This document shows, piece after piece, positions 1 to 6,752 of a stretch of 25,661 nucleotides of DNA (the first letter of the stretch is position 1; each line of letters begins with the position of its first letter). The stretch spans positions 1 through 25,661 of the forward strand of contig MNSZ01000073.1 of assembly GCA_001916715.1 (NCBI GenBank). Reading direction: 5' to 3'. This DNA comes from Firmicutes bacterium CAG:24053_14. GTDB taxonomy: Bacteria; Bacillota; Clostridia; Oscillospirales; Oscillospiraceae. Under the pieces are notes generated by a model, which saw only the letters and a program-made list of their open reading frames with translations, was not told the origin of the DNA and did no database searches. A program made the position numbers and the translations under genes.

Positions 1-16
1 CGGTGAGAAAATCCAT
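1..16 (-). CDS. Start of VirB6/TrbL-like conjugal transfer gene (partial)
   Basis: Only five codons, reading MDFLT, are visible before the window edge. An AAGG motif sits about nine bases upstream of the ATG. In Tn1549-like elements the gene after the Maff2-type protein usually encodes a polytopic VirB6/TrbL-like channel protein, and many of those begin with a similar MDFLT peptide. The call rests on position and this short peptide, so it is tentative. Confidence 0.4.
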
Positions 17-27
17 AAGCCGCTACC

Positions 28-240
28 TTAAAACAGGCCGGACAGCAGAGGGATCAGGGTGGTGCCCAGCAGGATGATGCCGCCGCCCGCCATGAGCTGC
101 TTCATACCCTGGCTTTTGGAGCCGGGATTATCGCTGCCGTACCCCTCCAGGAGATTGACAACGCCCCACACGCCCAGGCCAGCGCCCAGAGCAACAACCA
201 GCGTCTGCAAAGTGGTGATCGCGGAAGTGAAAAACTGCAT
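28..240 (-). CDS. Maff2 family (VirB2/TrbC-like) small membrane protein
   Basis: This 70-residue protein has two hydrophobic segments, roughly residues 8-28 and 50-68, joined by a short polar loop rich in Gly, Ser and Lys. That layout is typical of the Maff2 family in Firmicutes conjugative elements, thought to be a VirB2/TrbC-like pilin or membrane component of the type IV secretion channel. I chose the ATG at 240 because GGAGG lies directly upstream. A longer frame reaching 291 would start inside the preceding terminator hairpin and is unlikely. The gene lies between the VirD4 remnant and a VirB6-like gene, the usual position in Tn1549-type transfer modules. The role is from family knowledge; the topology is read from the sequence. 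Confidence 0.8.
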   Translation of the reverse strand: MQFFTSAITTLQTLVVALGAGLGVWGVVNLLEGYGSDNPGSKSQGMKQLMAGGGIILLGTTLIPLLSGLF

Positions 241-276
241 ATATCCTCCATTTCTCCGGGGGTTTCCCCGGCCATG

Positions 277-300
277 AAAAAAGCCGCCCATGCAGGCGGC
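277..300 (-). terminator. Intrinsic terminator after the VirD4 remnant
   Basis: On the minus strand a GCCGCC/GGCGGC stem with a six-base loop is followed by TTTTTT. It lies about 40 bases after the virD4 stop and before the Maff2 ribosome binding site. It may be an attenuator between VirD4 and the channel genes. Confidence 0.65.
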
Positions 301-308
301 AGGTTACG

Positions 309-333
309 ACCTCTGGACACTTTGTCCAGAAGT
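309..333 (-). repeat. 17-bp palindromic repeat, copy 1
   Basis: The core is CTGGACA-CTT-TGTCCAG at 313-329, in an ACCT...AAGT flank that extends the stem to 11 bp. Read as minus-strand RNA, the arms pair fully with one G-U wobble; read as plus-strand RNA, that position is an A-C mismatch. It starts a few bases after the virD4 stop codon and lacks its own U-tract. Other copies are at 2657, 3996 and 5077. Confidence 0.85.
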
Positions 334-336
334 GCT

Positions 337-1200
337 TTATACATAGGCATCCGGATCGTCCACATCGTCGTAGTTGAGGATGTCCTCGTCCTCGCTTACG
401 GGCCCTGTGTCCGATACGTCTATCTCGTACACCTCACAAGCCTCGTTCAGCCCAGGCCGCCTGCGGCGGTTGATGAGCTTATCAAGGTCAAAGGCGTTTT
501 TCTGTTTGTCAGCCTCCGATGTATATTTGTAGTTCGGGTGCTGCTTCAAATCGTATTTGGGCGAGAAGAACGGGGGCAGGCCCCGCAGCTGCAAAATGCA
601 CTTGTCGCCCGGCATGGTAGCCAGTTCGCTGGGTGTCATCAGCTCCCGGCCCAGCCGCTGGGTGTTCTGGTTGTAGCTTTCCGACTGCCCACGGGAGCGG
701 CCCTCGGTCTGCATGGAGATCGTGGCCTTTCCCAGCCAGTTCTCGGAAATTTCCTTGATGGTGGAGCTTTCCCGCCCGCCCAGGAAAATCACGCTGTCCA
801 TGTTTCCCAGGATCGTTTCGGCGTTGTCCTTGTATATGGCCTTGCATTGAGCGTACTGCTGGTAGAACAGGCACAGGCTTACTTCACGGGAACGGATCAC
901 GGCCACCAGCTTCTCCAGCGAGGGCACCTGGCCCGTGTTGGCCGCCTCGTCCCACAGCACCCGGACATGATGGGGCAGGCGGCCCCCGTGAACATTGTCC
1001 GCCCGTTCACACAGGAGATTGAACATCTGGGAAAAGGCCAGGGCAACAATGAAGTTATAAGTGGGGGTTGTGTCGGAAATCGTGAAGAAAACCGCCGTTT
1101 TCCGATCCCCGATGCGGTCAAGCTCCAGCTCGTCATAGCTCATAATCTCCCGGAGCTGGGGGATGTCAAAGGGGGCCAGCCGGGAGCCGCAGGAAATCAA
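337..1200 (-). pseudogene. VirD4/TraG coupling protein, C-terminal fragment
   Basis: This 287-codon frame matches the C-terminal half of the type IV coupling protein VirD4/TraG, the ATPase that brings the relaxosome to the secretion channel. Visible landmarks are LAPFDIPQLREI near the start, the Walker B-like WDEAANTGQVP, the AIYKDNAETILGNMDS segment and the CILQLRGLPPFFSPKYD region before an acidic tail. The frame opens at a TTG with no ribosome binding site and can be read a little further upstream as GKTAKSILISCG, which continues the family alignment. It is therefore the rear part of a broken gene. The front part is at 1266-2165, separated by unrelated sequence with stop codons. A functional split protein is possible but not supported by a start signal. 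Confidence 0.8.
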
Positions 1201-1221
1201 AATGCTTTTTGCGGTCTTGCC

Positions 1222-1313
1222 AGAGACAAATTGTCAAGGACTTTTTAATCAAATTCACAAAAAATCTACAAAAAGGTGCCAGAAGCACCGTATGGCTCCT
1301 GACACCTCGTTTG
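1222..1313 (-). other. 92-bp AT-rich segment interrupting virD4
   Basis: VirD4 homology stops after VKEDDD at about 1314 and resumes at GKTAKS at about 1221. Intact relatives have roughly 33-37 residues in between, from memory of the family, so the original coding sequence was replaced rather than merely interrupted. The segment carries a strong hairpin at 1275-1306, A/T-rich tracts and in-frame stops. No obvious target-site duplication or terminal inverted repeat frames it. Confidence 0.6.
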
Positions 1314-2165
1314 ATCGTCATCCTCTTTCACGTCCATGCCGGAAATCATATCCACCAGGGTATTGATGTTCCGATCCTCGGCGGGTGCCTCGAAAATGAT
1401 ATAGGCAATTAGGGCGCAGTACAAAAGCGTTTCCGCCTTCGTCCAAAACGGATCGCCCTCCTTGCCCTCGCCTTTGGTGTTGGCTATGAGGGTGTCCACG
1501 AATTTGAGGATGTCCGCCTCGTTGTGGATGTAGGACAGCGGATTGTAGTGCATGGATTTTGAAAAATCTATGCTGTTGAACACTTTGACCTGATACCCCC
1601 GGCGTTGCAGGAAAGCCCCCACCTGGGAGAGCACCCCGCCTTTCGGATCGACGCACACATAGGAGCTGTGCGCCTGGAGCAGTTGGGGCGTGAGCCAGAA
1701 ACGGGTTTTGCCGGAGCCGGACGAGCCGATGATACAGGCGTTGAGGTTGCGGGCGTTGGCGGGATTTTTGGGCCGGGTGTTCATGGTAAGAAACTCCGTC
1801 TTTGTCAAAATGACGTTGTTCTCAAACTTTGGATCGACAAAGGGCTTGATGTCTTTTTCGGTGCCCCAGCGGGCCGACCCGTATTCCTCATCCCGCCGAA
1901 ATTTCTTTGCGTTCTTGCTTTTGAAGTAGATCAGCAGGCGAAAGCCCACCGCGCCCACAATACCGATGAGCCAGTCAAAGGGGGCCAGCCCCGGCGCAAA
2001 GTCGGCAAAGGCCGGGCCGATGCTCTGCCCCAGGCCCATGAGCTTGTGAGCAAAGTCTGCTCCAGGGGCCAGGCGGTAGGCCGTCCCCAGCTTTAGGCAG
2101 GCCCACAGAATAAACAGGTACGGGATATTGGGTATCACATACTTTTTGACGCTATCTGTCCTCAT
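1266..2165 (-). pseudogene. VirD4/TraG coupling protein, N-terminal fragment
   Basis: The frame gives the first 299 residues of a VirD4/TraG-type coupling protein. Two N-terminal hydrophobic segments (about residues 9-28 and 63-82) anchor it in the membrane, and a Walker A motif GSSGSGKT lies at residues 147-154. True VirD4 homology ends near VKEDDD; the last dozen or so residues come from the foreign segment and end at TAG. The start is the ATG at 2165, preceded by GGGAGG and overlapping the end of pcfB by 14 bp, which suggests translational coupling. The Walker B half is on a separate frame downstream. In relatives this is one protein of about 600 residues, so this gene is probably broken. 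Confidence 0.82.
1270..1306 (-). terminator. Terminator-like hairpin inside the virD4 break
   Basis: Minus-strand RNA forms a 12-bp stem (GGTGTCAGGAGC with GCTTCTGGCACC, two G-U pairs) with an eight-base loop, followed by TTTTTG. It has the form of a Rho-independent terminator and would further reduce expression of the downstream virD4 fragment. Confidence 0.6.
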
Positions 2166-2628
2166 GCACCGCCTCCCTTGCACGTTCTTTCTTGTGGGAC
2201 GGCTGGCGGGCCAGTTCAGCGGCAGCCCGTTTGAGCTGTTCCCGGATGGGAACACGCTGGGACTTGGAACGCTTCAACACGCGCCGGGAATATTCCGAAA
2301 AGCAAGCGGTGATGGCGTCGGCCTGCCCGCTCTTAAAGAACAACAGGTATTTGTCCGGCCCGGTCTTATAAAAGGCATAGTCCACATTCCAGCGCCGGGC
2401 CACCCGATCAAAGTCCTTTGGGGACTCCACCTCGATGCTGTTCGTGGCGGCCCCGTGGCCCATAAGCTGGCGCACCGTCTGTTTTCCGTGGGGTGTCTGG
2501 CGGGCCCGGTACGTTTTCTTGATCTTCCGGCCCACCGCCAGACACGCCTGGGCCAGCACCCGGCCCGTGAGCTTTGTCGCCTTGATCGAAACTGCTATGG
2601 TACGTCTGGAAACGTCCTCGTCAATCAG
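2152..2628 (-). CDS. pcfB: PcfB family conjugation protein (DUF3801)
   Basis: This protein of about 158 residues matches the PcfB family found just upstream of virD4 in Firmicutes conjugative plasmids and ICEs. PcfB is thought to help the relaxase or coupling protein at the transfer origin. Recognisable parts are the N-terminal RTIAVSIKATKLTGRVLAQA helix, a central YAFYKTGPDKYLLFFKS core and a basic C-terminal tail. The start is awkward. A GTG at 2658 would lie inside the terminator stem of the preceding gene, while a good AAGGAGGG at 2636-2643 is seven bases before a CTG at 2628. I favour that CTG, or the adjacent ATT, over the GTG. The end overlaps virD4 by 14 bp. Confidence 0.78.
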   Translation of the reverse strand: MIDEDVSRRTIAVSIKATKLTGRVLAQACLAVGRKIKKTYRARQTPHGKQTVRQLMGHGAATNSIEVESPKDFDRVARRWNVDYAFYKTGPDKYLLFFKSGQADAITACFSEYSRRVLKRSKSQRVPIREQLKRAAAELARQPSHKKERAREAVHEDR

Positions 2629-2648
2629 CCGTATCCCTCCTTTCCATG

Positions 2649-2683
2649 AAAAAAGCACCTCTGGACAAAGTGTCCAGAAGTGC
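2649..2683 (-). terminator. Intrinsic terminator built from palindrome copy 2
   Basis: Palindromic repeat copy 2 (CTGGACA-AAG-TGTCCAG, 2661-2677) is extended by GCAC/GTGC to a 13-bp stem and followed on the minus strand by six T's. It starts two bases after the ardA stop codon and fits a strong Rho-independent terminator. It is the only one of the four copies with a U-tract. Confidence 0.8.
2657..2681 (-). repeat. 17-bp palindromic repeat, copy 2
   Basis: The core at 2661-2677 has the same arms as copy 1, but the central triplet on the plus strand is AAG instead of CTT. The ACCT and AAGT flanks keep the same orientation. Confidence 0.85.
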
Positions 2684-2685
2684 CG

Positions 2686-3399
2686 TTATCGTTCCTCGTG
2701 TTCCTTTGCGGCAATCTTCCGATAGCCCTCCAGGGAGGAACCGTCAATAATTTCTTTGTAGGCCGCCATCTGCTCCCGCACCGTGAGCTGCGGAAAGGCA
2801 AAGACTTTGTGCTCGTCGGGAATGTCCTCGATCCCGTGGTAGTGCTCGATGAATTGACCGCCGTTGTTCAAAACATAGCCTCCAGGGGCAAAGTGGCCGT
2901 CCTCTTCAAGCCGAATATCCCGCCCGTATGCCTCATAGTCAAAATAATTCAGCAGGTGCTCCGGCACGTCAATGGCCTCCATGTCCTCCACATAGATGCG
3001 GCCCAGGGTTTCATCGTCCTCGACACCGGGGTAAAACTCATAGCAATCCAGGTTTTGCACCAGATTGATGAGATCGGCCACGCTGGAAGTATGTTCGCCG
3101 CTGTCAATGACGGCCTCAAATTTCTCCAGTTCGCCCTGATCCAGCTCGGAGAGCAGACAGGCCAGATAATTGAGCTCGTCCAGGTTTTCATATTCTGTGA
3201 GATAGTCGTAAAGCCCCAGCACATCACCGTCAAAGCTGGTTATGAAAAATTCCTCATAACGTACCCCATCCACACCGATCCGCTTCAAAAGGGCCTGCAC
3301 CTCCTCGGTGGTAGTAGGAAATTTCAAGGTTTCGCCAACCAGCTCGCCCTCGTTGTACTTTCCCAGGTTGGTGATGTAGGCTTCAAACAGGGACGCCAT
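2686..3399 (-). CDS. ardA: ArdA family antirestriction protein
   Basis: This acidic 237-residue protein matches the ArdA family of DNA mimics, which bind type I restriction enzymes and protect incoming DNA during conjugation. The N-terminus carries the characteristic FEAYITNLGKYNEGELVGE segment, and Asp/Glu residues are spread throughout, as expected of a DNA mimic. The C-terminal part (about residues 195-237, PQLTVREQMAAYKEII) is the extension seen in Firmicutes ICE versions. The start ATG at 3399 overlaps the stop of the upstream DUF7768 gene by one base, so the two are probably translated together. A terminator follows at once. Its place in the transfer module fits early expression in a new host. 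Confidence 0.85.
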   Translation of the reverse strand: MASLFEAYITNLGKYNEGELVGETLKFPTTTEEVQALLKRIGVDGVRYEEFFITSFDGDVLGLYDYLTEYENLDELNYLACLLSELDQGELEKFEAVIDSGEHTSSVADLINLVQNLDCYEFYPGVEDDETLGRIYVEDMEAIDVPEHLLNYFDYEAYGRDIRLEEDGHFAPGGYVLNNGGQFIEHYHGIEDIPDEHKVFAFPQLTVREQMAAYKEIIDGSSLEGYRKIAAKEHEER

Positions 3400-3740
3400 C
3401 AGCGGCGGCCCTGGCCCTTGACGGTCAGGATGCCCTCAAGGGTAGTCGCGGTAATCCCCAGGCGCTGGGCCACGGCAATATCATTTTTCATGGCCTCGGT
3501 CACGGAATGGCCGCACACCACCAACACACGGGAGCGCCGGAGCAGATCGCGGCCCATGTCGATGCCGTTCTTGTGCTCCTCCGGCACCGCGTCATTGAGG
3601 AACAACGGCAGATAGAGCATAGGGCAGATGGGGGAATAGCCCGCATCGTAGACCACGCGGCAGTAATGCGCCGCCTGCTCCATATCCACCGCAGGATCAC
3701 CGCGCCACGCAGCGGTGATATAAGCAAGGGATCGTTTCAT
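3399..3740 (-). CDS. DUF7768 (DUF4406-like) ICE protein
   Basis: The 113-residue product resembles small proteins of Tn1549-like elements with a nucleoside 2-deoxyribosyltransferase-like fold. Family-like stretches are SLAYITAAWRGDP at the N-terminus, SPICPMLYLPLFLND in the middle, and DMGRDLLRRSRVLVVCG followed by MKNDIAVAQRLGI. The biochemical role in the element is unknown. I chose the ATG at 3740 because GGAGG is correctly spaced upstream; the in-frame GTG three codons earlier overlaps that site. The stop shares one base with the ardA start. A perfect 30-bp palindrome lies upstream at 3785-3814. Confidence 0.7.
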   Translation of the reverse strand: MKRSLAYITAAWRGDPAVDMEQAAHYCRVVYDAGYSPICPMLYLPLFLNDAVPEEHKNGIDMGRDLLRRSRVLVVCGHSVTEAMKNDIAVAQRLGITATTLEGILTVKGQGRR

Positions 3741-3776
3741 CTTCAACACCTCCGATATTTAATAGGTAGTTCAACC

Positions 3777-4007
3777 CTATCCCCCCGCCCTTTCCCATTC
3801 ATGGGAAAGGGCGGCTCTGGAGGATATACCCCCGCCGCCTTGCCGGAAATAGCACAGCCGGGCCAGGCCGTCAAGGGCAAGCCGCCGCAAACGGCGGGCG
3901 TTCCGCCCCTTGACGGCCCGTTCCCGGCTGCGCTGCAAAATATCCGGCGACGGGGGATATATCACCACAGAGCCCATCCCCGGCGCGGGGCGTTCACCTC
4001 TGGACAA
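3777..4007 (-). CDS. Doubtful 76-codon ORF between parB-like gene and DUF7768 gene
   Basis: The frame starts with a GTG inside palindromic repeat copy 3 and runs through the 30-bp palindrome to a TAG. Its product is rich in Arg, Gly and Ala and has no domain I recognise. There is no ribosome binding site before the GTG; an internal ATG nearby also lacks one. The roughly 290-bp gap between the flanking genes has no other candidate. It may be a fortuitous frame in GC-rich leader DNA. Confidence 0.2.
   Translation of the reverse strand: MSRGERPAPGMGSVVIYPPSPDILQRSRERAVKGRNARRLRRLALDGLARLCYFRQGGGGISSRAALSHEWERAGG
3785..3814. repeat. Perfect 14-bp inverted repeat with TC centre
   Basis: CCGCCCTTTCCCAT and its exact complement flank a two-base TC spacer. 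There is no U-tract on either strand. It lies about 45 bases upstream of the DUF7768 start, so it could be a leader hairpin, an operator or a repeat-family member. Confidence 0.7.
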
Positions 4008-4019
4008 AGTGTCCAGAAG
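3996..4019 (-). repeat. 17-bp palindromic repeat, copy 3
   Basis: The core CTGGACA-AAG-TGTCCAG occupies 4000-4016, starting about 10 bases after the parB-like stop codon. Flanks match the other copies in orientation. There is no U-tract, so it is not by itself a classical terminator. Confidence 0.85.
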
Positions 4020-4029
4020 CGGGGCCCGG

Positions 4030-5616
4030 TTACTTCTCCAAGTCCTTTTTCCTGTCCGGCTGCGCCAGTTCGGGCGGCTGTTTCTCTTTCCACTCGTCCA
4101 GCAGCGCCATGATCTGCTCTTTCATTTTGGCAGGAGTGACCTCCTTGCCGAAATACTTAGACAGTTCAGCAGTCGAAATAATCACACCGCGATCCTCCTT
4201 TTTTTCTTCACTCAAAATGCCGTCGATCACATCGCCGTTGAGCTTGCCCTCCTTGTCCAGCTCGTGGAGCCGCTTCGCCTGGGCCACCGAGGGGGAGGAC
4301 TGCTCCCCGTCAATGGAAACAGCAATCAGCCGCTGGTTTTCCGGCCTGATATACGAGATCTCCACCGCAGGCATAAAGCCCATCTGCTTTGTGTCCACCT
4401 TGTCCAGAAGCTCCGGCACCAGGGAGTTGAGCCGGATATACCGCATGACCTTTTTATAGTTCATGTCGTGTTCCTTACCCACAATCTCCACCGAGAGCTT
4501 ACCCAGGGCCTCCGCCTCTTTCTCATTTTTCGGGCGGGCCCCCTGGCGTTTGATGGCCTCCACCTCCAAATCCAGCAGCTTTGCCAGTTCGCTGGGGAGA
4601 GGATCGCCCCGCTGCTTGTTGCTGTTCCGCATTTCCCGGACAGCTTCAAGATCAGTCATCTCGCGGACGATACAGGGCATTTCCTCCAGCCCGGCCCGTG
4701 TACCGCCATGATGGCGGCGGTGGCCCGCAATAATCTCATAGCCCTTGCCGTCTTTTTCCGGGCGGACGGTGGCGGGGGTCATAATGCCGTGTTCCTTGAT
4801 CGTCCCCACCAAATCGTCCATCGCTTTATCGTCCTGCACCTTGTAGGGGTGCTCCCGGAACGTATGGAACGGATGAAGCTCCGCCATTTTCAGATAGACG
4901 ATTTTTCCCTCTTCCACCGGGCGGGGCGGCACGTCAGGCGTGGGCGGCAGATTGATCTCCGGCGGCGGGACTGCCGCCTCCTTAACAGGAGCGGCCTTGC
5001 CCGGCTTTACCGCCTGAGCGGGTTTAGACGCAGGCGCACCGCCGGAGCCCGTTTCCTTGCCCTTGTCAGCTTTCTTACCTCTGGACACTTTGTCCCGAAC
5101 AGCGGGCGGGGCCTCCTCACGGGCCGCCTTGTCAACCTTAGACGGGCGGCCTGTGCGGGGCTCCGCCGCTTTCTCCTTTTTCCCCGCAGACACCGCAGCC
5201 TGCTCTTTCGGGGGACGGCCCCGGCGCTTTTTCGGCTGATCCGCCTCCGGCGCTTTTTCCTCCGGGATAGGAGCCTCTTTACCATCCTTATCAGTAGCCG
5301 GAGCCTTTAATTTGTCTACGGCTCCATGCGCCGCTGCCTGTCGCTGGGACATAAGCTCGTTGATCTTGTCAAAATCAACCACTACTTCCCCAAGTGCAGA
5401 GCGGGCCGGATTGTCCTCACCCATACCGGGAATAACAGACTGTTCCGCCTGGAGCGCCGGGCCCGTACCAGGCGCGGCGGGCTCTTGCGTTTTCCCCGGC
5501 GCGTTGGTTTCCTGAACCGGGGGCTCCTGGATTGGCGGAGCCTCTTTCACAGGAGCGTCACCGGGACGATCCGGGCCAGGGGGCTCCGGGCCGGTTTTGA
5601 GTTTGTCATCTGCCAT
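4030..5616 (-). CDS. ParB/Spo0J-family partition-like protein of the ICE
   Basis: This 528-residue protein opens the leftward transfer module. The first 230 or so residues are low-complexity, rich in Pro, Ala, Lys and Glu, with KKRRGRPPK and RTGRPSK AT-hook-like motifs. A ParB N-terminal domain follows (about 235-350), with the nuclease/CTPase-type motif AGHRRH near residue 300 and the linker REMRNSNKQR. A helical DNA-binding region comes next (about 350-430), ending in a charged tail. ICE-borne ParB-like proteins are linked to maintenance or regulation of the excised circle. The start ATG at 5616 follows AAGGAGG with good spacing. Palindrome copy 4 is translated as residues 173-180 within the disordered part. 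The stop is followed by palindrome copy 3. Confidence 0.8.
   Translation of the reverse strand: MADDKLKTGPEPPGPDRPGDAPVKEAPPIQEPPVQETNAPGKTQEPAAPGTGPALQAEQSVIPGMGEDNPARSALGEVVVDFDKINELMSQRQAAAHGAVDKLKAPATDKDGKEAPIPEEKAPEADQPKKRRGRPPKEQAAVSAGKKEKAAEPRTGRPSKVDKAAREEAPPAVRDKVSRGKKADKGKETGSGGAPASKPAQAVKPGKAAPVKEAAVPPPEINLPPTPDVPPRPVEEGKIVYLKMAELHPFHTFREHPYKVQDDKAMDDLVGTIKEHGIMTPATVRPEKDGKGYEIIAGHRRHHGGTRAGLEEMPCIVREMTDLEAVREMRNSNKQRGDPLPSELAKLLDLEVEAIKRQGARPKNEKEAEALGKLSVEIVGKEHDMNYKKVMRYIRLNSLVPELLDKVDTKQMGFMPAVEISYIRPENQRLIAVSIDGEQSSPSVAQAKRLHELDKEGKLNGDVIDGILSEEKKEDRGVIISTAELSKYFGKEVTPAKMKEQIMALLDEWKEKQPPELAQPDRKKDLEK
5077..5097 (-). repeat. 17-bp palindromic repeat, copy 4, inside the parB-like gene
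   Basis: CTGGACA-CTT-TGTCCCG has one base changed from the consensus right arm. It is read in frame as RDKVSRG in the low-complexity region of the ParB-like protein. The ACCT left flank is kept, so the orientation is the same as in the other copies. Confidence 0.75.
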
Positions 5617-5706
5617 TCACTAACCTCCTTCAATTTTGGTGTATTGCACAAAAATGAGCGTTGATTTTCTATCGAAAAATTTTCCTCCTTTCCAAGTCCA
5701 CCACGC

Positions 5707-5737
5707 AAAAAAGCCGCCCAGATTTTACCCGGACGGC
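5707..5737 (-). terminator. Intrinsic terminator upstream of the parB-like gene
   Basis: On the minus strand a nine-base stem (GCCGTCCGG with CTGGGCGGC, G-U pairs allowed) is followed by TTTTTTG. It may end transcripts from the lipoprotein gene or act as a leader attenuator for the transfer operon. The 5640-5950 interval has no convincing gene. Confidence 0.65.
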
Positions 5738-5865
5738 TTTCAGCGTAATGTGATAGACTTTTATTTTATTTTTTCGGATTGCAGGCTCCGAAAAGCCTTA
5801 TATTTGCAGTTTTCCTATTTTATATGGCCCTTACGAAGCGCAGCAATAGTCGCAGCAATAGTAAT

Positions 5866-5899
5866 GAGGGTAGAGAAAACTTCTCTACCCTCTATTTTT
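5866..5899 (+). terminator. Hairpin with U-tract (plus strand)
   Basis: A perfect 12-bp stem, GAGGGTAGAGAA with its complement, is followed by TATTTTT on the plus strand. No plus-strand gene precedes it, so it may be a remnant or protect against opposing transcription. Confidence 0.5.
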
Positions 5900-5952
5900 G
5901 CGTTTGTCGCTGTTATTTCCTTGGTGCTTCCCAAAACAGCAAATAGCATAAC

Positions 5953-6492
5953 TTATGCGTCTTTTTTGTCGGTGTCATAGATTTCGAAACACAATATATA
6001 CGCGTCTTCGGCTCCAATCCCTTGAACATTGCTGTCAATTGAGATGGCGGGTGTTTCGCATTCTAATCCAGTCTTAGATCCGTCTGCATAGTACAATTTC
6101 CAGTTAGCGAAAGGCACACCATCGACATCTTCGGTCATTCCAGCAGAGATTACCGTTAGTTTTGCACCGGGGTACACGACAAAAACATCAAATTCACTGG
6201 TCTGGTTTTCATCTAGACGCATATTCCCCTTTTTAACCGTGTGAACATTAGTTACTTGGACAGTCAAATCATTGTAAGAAAATGTCTCTGTACTTGCATC
6301 GGGATATGTCATAGGATCATTTTGACTGTCACCTTGTTCCTCTGCAGGGGGCCGACTGTTATCGGGGATTTGGGTTGGCCCAGGGGTAGTGATGTCATCA
6401 TTATTTTTGCCATTTTCAAGGTTGGTGCAGGCTGTCAGGCAGTATATGAGCGACAGCGTAAAGATTGCAATAATTAGATATATTCTTTTCAT
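5953..6492 (-). CDS. Secreted lipoprotein of the sigma-factor cargo island
   Basis: The 179-residue protein begins with a lipoprotein signal peptide: MKR, a hydrophobic core and an LTAC lipobox that would place a lipidated Cys at residue 22. A Pro/Asn/Asp-rich linker (about 23-65) follows, then a probably beta-rich domain (about 68-179), acidic and without a family I can name. It is probably anchored on the outer face of the membrane. AAGGAGG precedes the ATG. The gene follows the ECF sigma/anti-sigma pair in the same direction, separated by a strong terminator, so it may be a target of that sigma factor. Its AT-rich composition contrasts with the transfer genes. The function is unknown. Confidence 0.7.
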   Translation of the reverse strand: MKRIYLIIAIFTLSLIYCLTACTNLENGKNNDDITTPGPTQIPDNSRPPAEEQGDSQNDPMTYPDASTETFSYNDLTVQVTNVHTVKKGNMRLDENQTSEFDVFVVYPGAKLTVISAGMTEDVDGVPFANWKLYYADGSKTGLECETPAISIDSNVQGIGAEDAYILCFEIYDTDKKDA

Positions 6493-6564
6493 GTTAGTAA
6501 GCCTCCTTGGTATTTTGATTTCCGGTTGAAAGAATGCGTATGTGATAGTACTACTGTGGTCTCA

Positions 6565-6593
6565 AGTATAGCTGAGAGCACTTAGCTTACGAA
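6565..6593 (-). promoter_or_regulatory. Possible promoter of the lipoprotein gene
   Basis: On the minus strand a TATACT (6565-6570) lies 17 bases after a weak TTCGTA -35 (6588-6593). An ECF-type promoter read by the neighbouring sigma factor is an alternative that I could not identify. Confidence 0.3.
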
Positions 6594-6666
6594 ACTAGTG
6601 CACCATTGTCAATGGTACAAAGTAGGCGCGATGAAAAGGGTGCCGGTATTCATAATTAGTCATAAC

Positions 6667-6731
6667 AAAAACGCCTCCTTAATATGTTGTATAGTTGTGG
6701 GAACCTCAACTATACAACGCATTAAGAAGGC
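6667..6731 (-). terminator. Long-stem terminator after the anti-sigma gene
   Basis: The arms at 6673-6697 and 6707-6731 are 25 bases each with three mismatches around a nine-base loop. On the minus strand the hairpin is followed by GTTTTTG. It lies about 20 bases after the anti-sigma stop codon. The stem is long for a terminator and could also be a small inverted-repeat element. Confidence 0.75.
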
Positions 6732-6752
6732 ATTTCCTTTCAAAGTAAGAAA

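Noticed and set aside
1222..1313. Group II intron end within virD4
   Set aside because: The hairpin has some resemblance to domain V (CATACGG), but the two-part domain V and a domain VI bulge are absent, and virD4 codons are missing rather than simply interrupted.
309..5097. CRISPR array from the four repeats
   Set aside because: Copies are kilobases apart and lie between or within genes, with no regular spacers.
5636..5980. 114-codon plus-strand frame near the parB-like start
   Set aside because: It runs through two hairpins, has no ribosome site or domain, and overlaps the lipoprotein stop.
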